Shown here piece after piece: positions 53,819-64,000 of a DNA stretch of 64,000 bases (positions are counted from its first letter, which is position 1; the number at the start of each line of letters is the position of its first letter). Made by a program: the position numbers and the translations under genes. Under the pieces are notes generated by a model. That model ran no database searches, was not told where the DNA came from, and worked only from the letters and a program-made list of their open reading frames with translations. This stretch comes from Candidatus Zhuqueibacterota bacterium (GTDB lineage: Bacteria; Zhuqueibacterota; Zhuqueibacteria; Oceanimicrobiales; Oceanimicrobiaceae): assembly GCA_029262055.1 (NCBI GenBank), contig JAJDAD010000063.1:1-64000 (forward strand). The letters are read 5' to 3'.

Positions 53819-54760
53819 TCAATCGGATTGGATCTTTCCCAACTTGATTTCCCAATCCGTTCCTGCCGAAATCTGAAAAATCTCCGCAAAACTGCCACCA
53901 TTCACAGCCAGTCCCATTTGTTGCACTGAGTCTACGTACAGCAGCGGCTTGCCCATCGGGACATGACCAAAACTCTTTACGTACGGGAGCCTTTGGTTCA
54001 GTACGCGCTTGCCCTTGTTGCTGAGCTCTACCTTAAGGACCGGAAGGTTGTCTGGGTCGAGCTTAAACGCATCGAACAGTGCGCGCGGGATGTTCGTGAC
54101 GATGTTGCCGTACGGCTTTTCGATTCTTGTGACCGTACCGGTGATGGTGCTTGCATCGAGTAGCCGCGCGTTTTTTTGCGGCAATTGTACTACCTGCGGA
54201 TGCAGCGACGGGCCTGTTTGGGAAAACGAAATCACGCCGCCGGCCAGACGAGCCCCGGTGTAGGAATAAACATCCCGCCCGTGAAATGTGTGCGCAGCCT
54301 CACTGCCGGGTAGGCGATTTTTTGTTTCATCAATTTCTCTGAGTTCAGCGATCCCGAATTGTTCCGCTACGCTGCTTAGCACGCCGTTGTCCGGCGCTAC
54401 CACAAACTGGCCGGTTTTGGTCTTTAACACCACTGATTTTCTCGCGGTGCCGACGCCGGGATCGACCACCACGACAAACACTGTTCCCCTCGGCCAGTAG
54501 TTGATGGTGCCGGCGAGAGTTTGGGCTGCCTCCGCGATATTGAAGGGTTCAACCTGGTGGGTCAAGTCGTGGACCTGCAAGCGCGGATCGACCGTAAGCG
54601 CCACGCCCTTCATGCTGGCTACGAAGCGCTCCGACAAGCCGAAGTCGGACATCAGGACGAGTATCCTGTTGGTTTCTGCGGGATATCCCGGCTTTTCGCA
54701 TCCTGAAAATGTCAGGGTCAGAATTAATGCAGCCATCAGTTTCAGCAACTTATCGATCAT
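53819..54760 (-). CDS. Lipoprotein SAM hydrolase (SAM hydroxide adenosyltransferase family)
   Basis: 314 residues from ATG at 54760. The frame is open 33 codons further up, but this start has AGGA upstream and opens a lipoprotein signal (hydrophobic run, then TFSGC). Family motifs of the DUF62/SAM hydroxide adenosyltransferase group are clear: LMSDFGLSERFVASMKGV, VVVVDPGVGTARKSVVL, APDNGVLS and YGNIVTNI. Characterised members split SAM with water into adenosine and methionine. Most are cytoplasmic, so a lipid-anchored, probably periplasmic form is unusual. It starts 5 bp after the stop of an amino-acid permease, which hints at use of the released methionine, but that is speculative. It converges with the TonB receptor gene, 9 bp apart. 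Confidence 0.85.
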   Translation of the reverse strand: MIDKLLKLMAALILTLTFSGCEKPGYPAETNRILVLMSDFGLSERFVASMKGVALTVDPRLQVHDLTHQVEPFNIAEAAQTLAGTINYWPRGTVFVVVVDPGVGTARKSVVLKTKTGQFVVAPDNGVLSSVAEQFGIAELREIDETKNRLPGSEAAHTFHGRDVYSYTGARLAGGVISFSQTGPSLHPQVVQLPQKNARLLDASTITGTVTRIEKPYGNIVTNIPRALFDAFKLDPDNLPVLKVELSNKGKRVLNQRLPYVKSFGHVPMGKPLLYVDSVQQMGLAVNGGSFAEIFQISAGTDWEIKLGKIQSD

Positions 54761-54765
54761 TGCTT

Positions 54766-56085
54766 TTATCCTGTTGAGATTACTTGCTTTCTTGTTACCA
54801 GCCACTGATTGAGAAAATAGACTGCCAGGCCCAGCAGGACGATACCGAAACCGGTGCACGACTCTACCGGTTTGTCCAGCATCACAAAGGTCAATGTCCA
54901 GGCGCTCATGACCAAAAAAATAATCGGGATGACTGGATAGCCCCAGGTTTTGTAAGGGCGGGGCAGGTCCGGCCGCTTTCTGCGCAGGACAAAGACGCCG
55001 GCGACCGTCATCGTGGTCACCAGGTTGAGAGTAAATCCTGCGTAAATCATGAGCTGCTCGAATGTGGCTGAATAGATGAGGATAAGGATCAGGACCAACT
55101 GAAAGATAAACGAGTTGACCGGGATGCCGTCAGAATTTTTCTTTCGTAATAGTCGCAAGGCGTGATAATCCTCGCCCATGACTTGCGTGATTCGCGGCCC
55201 CACAAATACGTGACCGCTGATACTTGAGATCAGGAGTAGCGATATGACCAGCGACATGATTTTTCCGCCTGTTTCTCCGAAAATATTTTGGCCGGCAAGA
55301 TAGCCCACCTGAATCTGGCCGGCAAGTTCGGTGGTCGAAACCGAGTACAGAAAGACCAGGTTGAGAAAGAAATAGAGTATCGTGACCAGCAGTGTTCCTG
55401 CGAACAGTGCTTTCGGCAAATTCTGCTGCGGGTCTTTTACATCCCCGGCGACGTAAACAGCGGCGTTCCAGCCGGCGTAGGCAAAAGAAACATAGATGAG
55501 CGAGACCGCAAAGCCGGGGCTGGTGATTAGTTCTGGATCGCCGCCAGCCGGTAAAATGCTGATGGGTTGCGGCTGGTCGAGCAAGAAGACTGAAAAGATA
55601 AAGCCCACAATAAGCGCAATTTTCAGGGAGGTGAAGAGATTGTGAGAGTAAGCGCCGAAGCGCAGGCTGGCCGCATGAATGATCGTGAATACGACGACGG
55701 CCGTGGCAGCGGTGTGCTGCATCGGGATCCCGGGCAGCAGCGTTTTCAGGTAAGTTGCGAAGGCGATAGCCGCGAGCGCCGCCGGTGCGGCGAATCCCAC
55801 GGTGACCGAGACCCAGCCCGCGAGAAAACCGAACGCCGGGTGGTAGATAACGCCCAGTAGATTGTATTCTCCGCCAGAGCGCGGCAGAGCGGCGCTAAGT
55901 TCACCATAGGTCAGCGCCCCGCAAAGCGCGACGATGCCACCTATCACCCAGAGCAGCAACAATGGGAATACGGATGGGATACTGACAACCTGGAAGCCCA
56001 GGCTGGTGAACACGCCAGTCCCTACCATGTTTGCGACCACGATTGATGTTGTTGTTATCAAGCCGATCTTGTTGAGATCTTTCAT
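54766..56085 (-). CDS. APC-family amino acid permease
   Basis: 439 residues with about twelve hydrophobic helices. The N-terminus has the APC signature TSIVVANMVGTGVFTSLGF, with the substrate-binding unwound helix, and ELSAALPRSGGEYNLL follows. It moves amino acids or polyamines across the inner membrane, usually by proton coupling. Its ATG overlaps the stop of the upstream amidohydrolase (ATGA), and the SAM hydrolase gene follows after 5 bp, so these are one transcription unit. Substrate is not predictable. Confidence 0.9.
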   Translation of the reverse strand: MKDLNKIGLITTTSIVVANMVGTGVFTSLGFQVVSIPSVFPLLLLWVIGGIVALCGALTYGELSAALPRSGGEYNLLGVIYHPAFGFLAGWVSVTVGFAAPAALAAIAFATYLKTLLPGIPMQHTAATAVVVFTIIHAASLRFGAYSHNLFTSLKIALIVGFIFSVFLLDQPQPISILPAGGDPELITSPGFAVSLIYVSFAYAGWNAAVYVAGDVKDPQQNLPKALFAGTLLVTILYFFLNLVFLYSVSTTELAGQIQVGYLAGQNIFGETGGKIMSLVISLLLISSISGHVFVGPRITQVMGEDYHALRLLRKKNSDGIPVNSFIFQLVLILILIYSATFEQLMIYAGFTLNLVTTMTVAGVFVLRRKRPDLPRPYKTWGYPVIPIIFLVMSAWTLTFVMLDKPVESCTGFGIVLLGLAVYFLNQWLVTRKQVISTG

Positions 56086-57212
56086 TCGGGAAACAGTGTC
56101 CTATCAATACCCGGGATGATTCTGAGGGCATTTTTGTAGTAGAGTTTTTTCAGAACATCGTCGGGAAGGTCGAGACCGTACATTTTCCAGAAGGCATGGC
56201 GCTTACGATAGTAGTCAAAGTATTCGTCACTCGTTTCCAGCACCCGGAAGTAGACATGAAATTCTTTCGGAACCCACAGGTCTTTGCCGAACAGAACCCG
56301 GTCCTGATACTTGACCAACCATTCGCGCGCGAAACGCGGCTGGCGGCCCAGTTCAGCCAGGACGGCGCCGATTTCAGTGTACATGTTGGGGTGCTCATCC
56401 AGAAGTTTGCCGAGACTGGCCAGGTCGTTTGCGCGCCATCCCAGATGCGCACTGATAAAGGTTGTCCCGGGGTGTTTCTTGAAAACATTGTGATGTTCGC
56501 CCATGACTTGTTCCCACGACGCCACCAGCTTGGGATCGCGGTAGCGGTTTGGCTTTTGTTTTAGTTCAAGCCAACGTTCGTTGTACCTGTCTTTGGGCTT
56601 CCAGAAGTTGGCCGGTTCACCGGAATGGATGAGGACCGGGATACCCAACTCACCGCATTTCGCTCAGATGGGGTCGAGCTTGGGGTCATCGACCGGGACG
56701 CGGCGGCCGTCTTTGTATTTCAGAGTCAGGCCCAGATCTTTGTATATTTTCAGTCCTTTTGCACCGCGCCGGACATCGGTCTCGATCTGTTTTACCGTCT
56801 CCCGGGTCCAGTCCGGGTCATCAATTCCGACATAACTGATGTTGGTGAACATGAGCATTCTGCCCGGGCAGACCTTGTCGACATTGTCAAGGCCAGTCTC
56901 GAAGAAGGCATCCTCGGCGCTCAGGTCCCTCTTCTCGGGATTCATGATCAATGCAAATCCACGCCCACTCAAGTTGACCGAGACCGCCACATTCAATTTG
57001 TCCATGTCGCTCACCACTGAGTCGAGGTAGGACGGATTCATGCGCCAGTGGTGGCTGTGGACATCGATGATGGGGAATCGGGCACGGCTCACCTTGTGTT
57101 CAGGCACGACCAGCGTGGACTTCGGTTCGTATTCCTCGAAGGACATGGTCTGACCGTTCGCAAGTCCACAAGAAATCAGGCTGAATAAAATCAGGAGAGA
57201 GGGTTTTCGCAT
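56082..57212 (-). pseudogene. Secreted amidohydrolase interrupted by an in-frame TGA
   Basis: A single frame from ATG at 57212 (AGGAAG upstream) to the stop at 56082 encodes an amidohydrolase_2-type TIM barrel of about 376 codons, with signal peptide (ISCGLANGQ), the metal motif IIDVHSHHW, LIHSGEP, FISAHLGW and VLFGKDLWVPKE. It is split by one TGA at 56666-56664 between DPKLDPI and AKCGELGIPVLI. Sequence on both sides aligns without a gap, and TGA falls where I expect a Trp (TGG), so a single transition would explain it. It is a recent nonsense mutation, a sequencing error, or readthrough. The second half has no proper start of its own. It overlaps the permease gene by 4 bp, as expected for an intact operon gene. 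Confidence 0.8.
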
Positions 57213-57258
57213 AGCTTCCTCATAGGTGGTCATTAGTTACTCACGAATCCAGTCGTGG

Positions 57259-58440
57259 TCAATACGACCCGCCTGCTCCGGCGCCGCCTGACTCACCGCC
57301 GCCGGGATCTGTGCTTCCCGGCCCTGGCGTCGATGGCTGTGCAGCCGTCTCAGCCATTAGATAAGCTTCTGCATTCTTGAAATGATCGCTGTCAGGCAAC
57401 AACTTTTTCGCCGTGAAGCAAGTGGAAGATTTTTTTAGAATCTGCACCAGCGCGACTGCCGCAAGAAGAAGTGCAGTCCCCCCAGCCAGGAGCCTGAACT
57501 CCGGCTGCAGGATCGAATAATAGTGCGAGAATGTGAATCCAGAAAAGCAGGCGGCGAGCAATCCGGCGCGGATGAACGCGATGTCCTTTGCCCTAATACC
57601 AACCAGAAGATAGCACAAAGGCACCAGGGCAGTCAGGAACTTGAAGGCCATTGCAAAGGGGATATCCTCTCCGGCTGCCGACGTCTGGCCCAGGACCGAC
57701 ACGCTCACCTCGCGCACTACCAGGTAGTTGCAGGCAGCGTAAAAGGCCACAATGCCAAGAAATCTGAGCAATTCAAGAATCCGGTGCCAGTTTTGATACC
57801 TTACCTGGCGCCGATTCCTATTTGAAAAAGAATAGATGAGGGTGCTGGTCAACATGAGAAGAAAGGGTAACCCGGCCCTGGACCAGGGACTGATTGCAGC
57901 GGCCTGAGTGAAGACATAGACGACTAGGGCACAGAACAGGGCGACGGCCAGCATTGTATCGGCAAAACGGATCGCGCCCCAGGCTAGCAGGGGAAGTGCC
58001 ATACCCAGCGCCAGGGGTGCAGAAACCTGAATTCCGCCTGAGTCAAGCAGATACAGTAGCCCCGCCAGGAGAAAGCCCAACGAGAGATAGAGCAGGGCGT
58101 CATCCACTCCTGCTTTAAAGAACTTCCTTTGCCGCACAGCATAGGATTCCAACAGCCAGTAAAGGGTGCAGCCGTACGCGAGTGCACTTAGTCCCCAATA
58201 CGTTTCGCCCCAGCCTGTTGAAAATACGAGAGTAAGCAAGCCAAATGCCGCTGCCGCCGCCAACAAGGTAGCAAGAAACAGAGTTACGCGCACAAAGAAG
58301 CCCGGCGAGTAAAAGTCGCTTGGATGCGACTCCAGGATTTGCGCAAATTGGGACTCAGAAATGAATCGGCTCACTTGCCATCGATGTGCTTCTCGCTGGA
58401 TCCGGAAGTTCCGGTAGGCTTCTTGTTCGTAAATCAACAT
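57259..58440 (-). CDS. Multi-pass membrane protein with Gly-rich tail (DUF4401-like)
   Basis: 393 residues. A cytoplasmic-looking N-terminus of about 50 residues precedes ten or more hydrophobic helices (LLTLVFSTGWGETYW, LLYLSLGFLLAGLLYLLDSG). The C-terminus is Gly/Ser/Pro-rich and ends GGAGAGGSY. It looks like the DUF4401/DUF2157 group of paired membrane proteins of unknown role; no catalytic residues are evident. It starts 3 bp after its partner gene, so translation is coupled. Identification to family is tentative. Confidence 0.6.
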   Translation of the reverse strand: MLIYEQEAYRNFRIQREAHRWQVSRFISESQFAQILESHPSDFYSPGFFVRVTLFLATLLAAAAAFGLLTLVFSTGWGETYWGLSALAYGCTLYWLLESYAVRQRKFFKAGVDDALLYLSLGFLLAGLLYLLDSGGIQVSAPLALGMALPLLAWGAIRFADTMLAVALFCALVVYVFTQAAAISPWSRAGLPFLLMLTSTLIYSFSNRNRRQVRYQNWHRILELLRFLGIVAFYAACNYLVVREVSVSVLGQTSAAGEDIPFAMAFKFLTALVPLCYLLVGIRAKDIAFIRAGLLAACFSGFTFSHYYSILQPEFRLLAGGTALLLAAVALVQILKKSSTCFTAKKLLPDSDHFKNAEAYLMAETAAQPSTPGPGSTDPGGGESGGAGAGGSY

Positions 58441-58443
58441 AGC

Positions 58444-59412
58444 CTAAGAAGAAGCCCTTCCGGCCGCGAATGTCTTGATCGACACAATGATGAAGATGAT
58501 TAGCCCGAGACACGAAACAATGAAGTAAACAAACCAAAACAGGCTGCCGAACCGGCCGATTTGTGATACCAGGTAAGTCGTGGTAATGTAGCCAAACACG
58601 GCGCCGTAAAGTAGGAAAACAAAGTGATCGGTTCTCTGTGCGTATCGGACCGACGTCGCGCTTAGTGCCAGGAGAACAGCCGCAAAGAACAGCATCGGTT
58701 CAAATTTGAATAAGGCCGCCAGCAGGCTGGTGAACACAAGCGTGGCGCTCCACAGCAGGTAAGTAAATGTGAAGTGCTGCTTCAATTTGAGCCGGTCGAG
58801 CGCGAGACCGGCAGCCCAGATGCCGGTCCCTAAAAGCGTTGCCGGATAAATCAGATCCGTTTCCTTGAAGATATTGCTCGCCATCCATTTATAGGCTGAA
58901 ATCTGCAGACCGATGGCAGTGGTCGCGGAAACGATCGCAACCGAAAGGACGCCGCGGTGGTCGTAGAGGTAAGCGAGCGGCCAGAAGACAAGGGCGGGGA
59001 TAGCCGCTGCCAGTCCCCACTGATTGCCAAAAAGTGAGTAAACCGCCTGCAGGTAACCCTCCAACGCAATGAAGAGAAGCGCCCCGAGAAGCACGACGTA
59101 GTCGTAGTAGGACGATGGGCTTTCGACCTGCGCTTTGCTGAAAGTCGGTCTGTTCTTCCCCGCATACCAGAAACACGCCATCATGATGATCGCGAGGGCG
59201 GTGTTGTTCAGCAGGTGCCCGATCGTACCGGCATTTTTGTAGATGAGGATTCCTGCCCCGCCCGTGAACATGAGTACGCCGAAGTACAATAGTGTGCGGA
59301 TTTCATGGTAAATTGAAATGATTTCCCGGGAGTAGATTCTGGATAGAAAGCGGTGTTGCTCAGGGCCAAGGAGTCCTTTTTCAAGCAGCCGGTTGAGTTC
59401 AGATGTTGTCAT
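58444..59412 (-). CDS. DUF2157-like multi-pass membrane protein
   Basis: 322 residues. A short N-terminal helical part (LNRLLEKGLLGPEQHRFLS) is followed by about ten helices. The arrangement resembles DUF2157 membrane proteins, whose function is unknown. It is the first gene of the minus-strand run leading through the membrane partner, amidohydrolase, permease and SAM hydrolase. The ribosome binding site is weak (GGAG about 14 bp away). No confident promoter was found in the 287 bp upstream, which hold no supported gene. Confidence 0.6.
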   Translation of the reverse strand: MTTSELNRLLEKGLLGPEQHRFLSRIYSREIISIYHEIRTLLYFGVLMFTGGAGILIYKNAGTIGHLLNNTALAIIMMACFWYAGKNRPTFSKAQVESPSSYYDYVVLLGALLFIALEGYLQAVYSLFGNQWGLAAAIPALVFWPLAYLYDHRGVLSVAIVSATTAIGLQISAYKWMASNIFKETDLIYPATLLGTGIWAAGLALDRLKLKQHFTFTYLLWSATLVFTSLLAALFKFEPMLFFAAVLLALSATSVRYAQRTDHFVFLLYGAVFGYITTTYLVSQIGRFGSLFWFVYFIVSCLGLIIFIIVSIKTFAAGRASS

Positions 59413-59699
59413 CGCGCGGGCTTTTCTCCGGAAAAGTCATGACGTAATGCGCTGTTTTGCACGTTCGAGATATCCTTTTTGGCGTTGACTTGGCTGTAAT
59501 GCATGTCTGCATGCCCAAGGCTCCACCGGTCGTGATTGCGCCCCCGACAAATGCAGCGTGGTTTATTTCTGAGTTCCTTGCCCGGCATATTGGGCAAAGC
59601 CCGGACTCTCAGGATCCCAGGTACATTGGCATTTCAAAAGCCAGGGTTTGTTTGCGGGCCGCGGAAATGAACTTGACAGTTGTACTTTTCCTGGGTGGC

Positions 59700-61472
59700 T
59701 TATTGCTCACCGAAAAGCAGTTTGTAATCTCGCTCTTTCGCTACTTGCCACCATTTCTCCGGTACAACGGTCCAGTTGCCGAACGCTTTCGGCGTTATCA
59801 CTTCTGTCTTTTCAATCCATTTCATGAGGAAGTAGCGCAGATCCTTCTGGGTTGAGGACACGATACGCCCGGTTAGCTGCTCGCGCGGGATTCCTGCTCC
59901 CGTGGTCAGGTGATCTCCGCCGCCGGCTCCGCGGTACGAGTTAATCGCGACCTTATAGGTAGCTTGCGGATCGAACGGCCTGCCGCCGGAGAGCGCTTTT
60001 ATGGTGATTCGCCGGTCCGGCGGTTTTGACACGTCAACTACATAATCAATTCCCGCCATGGAGTCAAAATTGTATGAAGGGTTCCTGAGCAAGTATGATT
60101 GCCACTGGTCAGACCAGACCAGTGCGCCATTGTCATCCTTTTGAAAGTTCAGGAGGTGATCGTCTGCGTTTTGCATTTTATTAAACCAGCCGCCGTAAGA
60201 GAACTCGAGGAAGCCCTTGATTTCGGTGCCGGACAGATGCATGGTGTACAGCAGGTTTTCGAACTTGTACAGGTTGAACATATCGCGTACGTAAACAGGA
60301 CCTTTTTCTATGTTCGCATTGGGAGACAGAGGCGCTGAAATGGAGATGTCCGCCCCTGTCAGCTCCAATTGTATGCGATGAACGATATCGACGAACGCTG
60401 AGCTTCCGAACAGCGCGTCTCTGGTGCTGATTTTTTCGGTGAAAGTGCCGATGGGGCGTGAGACATACTCCCGGACCTCGTCAAATTCCGGCTTGAATTT
60501 TTGCAGAAAGGCGCCGTCCGGTTGCACCCCGGCCATGTCTACCAGCTTCCCTGTAATTGATTTGTCCCACTTGTCGGCGGCTTCATCATAGTCGAGTGTA
60601 ACGGTGGCGACGGCCACATTTTTTGCATGGCTGTCGGCGCCAAGCACTACCACTGGGTTTCCGTCGGGTCCGGTTGTGGTCAGGTTCCAACCACGATGAT
60701 CATGGCCGACAAAGACAACATCAAAGCCGGCCACCTGCTCAGCCACGGCTCGCGATGCGTTTTCGAGCATATTGGTCGCCTGCTCTGGAGCCGCTGCGGC
60801 GCCAGAATGGAACAGGCCTACCAGCAGGTCAGGCCGTTCCTTGCGTAAAATAACAGGCACCCAGTGGCGGGCTGTTTGCACCAGATCTTTAAACGCCATA
60901 CCGCTCCAGATTTGCGGTGGCAGCCAATTCGGAATTCCTGGCGTCACCATTCCCAGTACTGCGATCTTGATGCCTGCCCTCTCAACTACCGTATACGGTT
61001 GAAAATACGGCTGTTGTTTCTCCGTGCTCACTGCGTTGGCAGAAAGCCAAGGGAAATCCAGATCATCGGCGAACTTGTCATACACGGCGTGACTGGTCTC
61101 AATGTCGTGATTGCCTACGGCGGCAGCGTCGTAACCCATGTAGTTCATGACGCGCGCGTACAGGTGCGGTACGTCCGTGCGTTCGAAGTTGTAATAGTAG
61201 ACCGGCGGTTGTCCCTGCAGAATGTCGCCGGCGTCCAGCAAGATCACCTGTTGGCCTTTTACGGCTTTCTGATCTTGCACGTAAGCGTGGACCTGGGCAA
61301 GGGAGCCTTTGGTCTTCGAGTCGTTGATGAAATCGTACGGATAAATCGTGCCGTGTACATCAGTGGTTTCGATGATTTTGAGCGTGATTGTTTGGGCGTG
61401 AACAAAACCTGTACAGGCGGGCAGGTAGAGAAGAACGGACCAGGACAGGAGAAGGAGAGAGAGTTTTTTCAT
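59700..61472 (-). CDS. Secreted bifunctional 2',3'-cyclic-nucleotide phosphodiesterase / 5'-nucleotidase-type protein
   Basis: 590 residues from ATG at 61472, which opens a signal peptide with a possible lipobox (YLPAC) or cleavage after VHA. The frame is open 36 codons further but those are hydrophilic. The N-terminal metallophosphatase domain has IIETTDVHGTIYPYDF, AVGNHDIE and VGHDHRGWN; the C-terminal 5'-nucleotidase domain has YKVAINSYRGAGGGDHL. Together they fit the UshA/CpdB family, which dephosphorylates nucleotides in the periplasm so that nucleosides can be imported. A strong promoter lies upstream. With the SAM hydrolase and adenosine-kinase-like gene nearby, nucleoside salvage is a recurring theme, though there is no shared operon. 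Confidence 0.9.
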   Translation of the reverse strand: MKKLSLLLLSWSVLLYLPACTGFVHAQTITLKIIETTDVHGTIYPYDFINDSKTKGSLAQVHAYVQDQKAVKGQQVILLDAGDILQGQPPVYYYNFERTDVPHLYARVMNYMGYDAAAVGNHDIETSHAVYDKFADDLDFPWLSANAVSTEKQQPYFQPYTVVERAGIKIAVLGMVTPGIPNWLPPQIWSGMAFKDLVQTARHWVPVILRKERPDLLVGLFHSGAAAAPEQATNMLENASRAVAEQVAGFDVVFVGHDHRGWNLTTTGPDGNPVVVLGADSHAKNVAVATVTLDYDEAADKWDKSITGKLVDMAGVQPDGAFLQKFKPEFDEVREYVSRPIGTFTEKISTRDALFGSSAFVDIVHRIQLELTGADISISAPLSPNANIEKGPVYVRDMFNLYKFENLLYTMHLSGTEIKGFLEFSYGGWFNKMQNADDHLLNFQKDDNGALVWSDQWQSYLLRNPSYNFDSMAGIDYVVDVSKPPDRRITIKALSGGRPFDPQATYKVAINSYRGAGGGDHLTTGAGIPREQLTGRIVSSTQKDLRYFLMKWIEKTEVITPKAFGNWTVVPEKWWQVAKERDYKLLFGEQ

Positions 61473-61775
61473 TTTATCAGCTCTTTGAATAAGAATTGCC
61501 GGCTCAACATCAATGAGTTTTAACCAGGTGGTCCAGCTTCTACGACATTTGCCCATAGTTCTCTGAAATATAGCGGGCAAATCCTCAAAAAATGGCTCTC
61601 ACAAATATACACGCCAGGAGTTCATTGTCAATGATTGGAATATGCTAATGACGTCGACAGCGTTGCGGATTTTGGGCGGAAGATTCGTGTTTCTGTTCTG
61701 TATCAAATTCAAGCTCCCCAGCCTCAAAACCGATACTTACACTTAGCGATCTTCCCACACCCAAAAAGGTAAGGC
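61473..61775. other. Divergent intergenic region
   Basis: Contains the promoter and leader of the minus-strand 5'-nucleotidase gene. No gene or clear plus-strand promoter for the kinase was recognised. Confidence 0.55.
61604..61631 (-). promoter_or_regulatory. Sigma-70-like promoter of the 5'-nucleotidase gene
   Basis: On the minus strand a perfect TTGACA (61631-61626) and TATATT (61609-61604) are spaced by 16 bp. The leader to the ATG at 61472 would be about 125 nt. Confidence 0.7.

Positions 61776-64000
<2,225 letters not shown>

Noticed and set aside
56664-56666. TGA read as tryptophan (alternative genetic code) or selenocysteine
   Set aside because: TGA ends many genes in this window (nuoJ, nuoK, nuoM, the last exoprotein, the TonB receptor), so the code is standard. 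No selenocysteine-type hairpin was recognised after the codon and the position fits a Trp.
59457-59855. 132-codon plus-strand frame between the DUF2157-like and 5'-nucleotidase genes
   Set aside because: It overlaps the end of the well-supported 5'-nucleotidase gene in antisense, has no ribosome binding site and no recognisable domain.

Overview
The window looks like the chromosome of a Gram-negative bacterium of the wider FCB / Calditrichota / KSB1-like kind. The clues are six very large secreted proteins ending in the same NPFN-type Ig-like tail (FlgD / type IX-like sorting), a FecI-FecR-TonB receptor trio, and a complex I membrane-arm operon. GC content is moderate and the standard code is used, with TGA a normal stop in many genes. 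No tRNA, rRNA, CRISPR array or insertion sequence was recognised. The taxon is inferred from style only; no marker gene was compared.

Region 1 (2-33095, all +) holds six giant modular exoproteins of about 1250-2500 residues, the first cut by the window edge. They share a limited set of modules in different orders: FG-GAP/VCBS propellers, LamG-like lectin folds, Big_1, tandem-95 (cadherin-like), TIG and Kre9-like Ig domains, InlB-type repeats and ten DNRLRE (CBM96-like) modules. Three carry apparent catalytic parts: an alginate-lyase-like toroid, a heparinase II/III-like lyase, and SGNH hydrolases in the last and, by its remnant, the first protein. The two lyase genes lie 11 bp apart. I read this as a surface or secreted polysaccharide-capture and degradation locus, plausibly for an alginate-like polyuronate. 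In two places one domain is inserted inside another (an SGNH hydrolase in a TIG domain, a CBM6/35-like module in a Big_1 domain).

Region 2 (33444-40756, +) is an ion-transport operon: a Na+/H+-antiporter-like protein whose stop overlaps the nuoJ start, then nuoK, nuoL, nuoM and nuoN. nuoA-I are absent here. A good promoter and a leader with a possible pseudoknot precede it. Next come an eIF-2B/R15P-isomerase-like protein and leucyl aminopeptidase (40836-43275, +), and a convergent adenosine-specific-kinase-like gene (43298-43708, -).

Region 3 (43899-48164, -) is the classical ffh-rpsP-khpA-rimM-trmD-rplS translation cluster; here ribosomal protein S16 has a long Ala/Glu/Lys/Pro-rich extension. 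Region 4 (48427-53809, +) is an ECF sigma factor, a FecR anti-sigma and a TonB receptor with an STN signalling domain, the receptor separated by 973 bp without a convincing gene.

Region 5 (53819-59412, -) is a compact run: two multi-pass DUF2157-like membrane proteins, a secreted amidohydrolase interrupted by an in-frame TGA, an APC permease, and a lipoprotein SAM hydrolase. A secreted 5'-nucleotidase (59700-61472, -) and a PAS/GAF sensor histidine kinase running off the end (61776-64000, +) are divergently transcribed.
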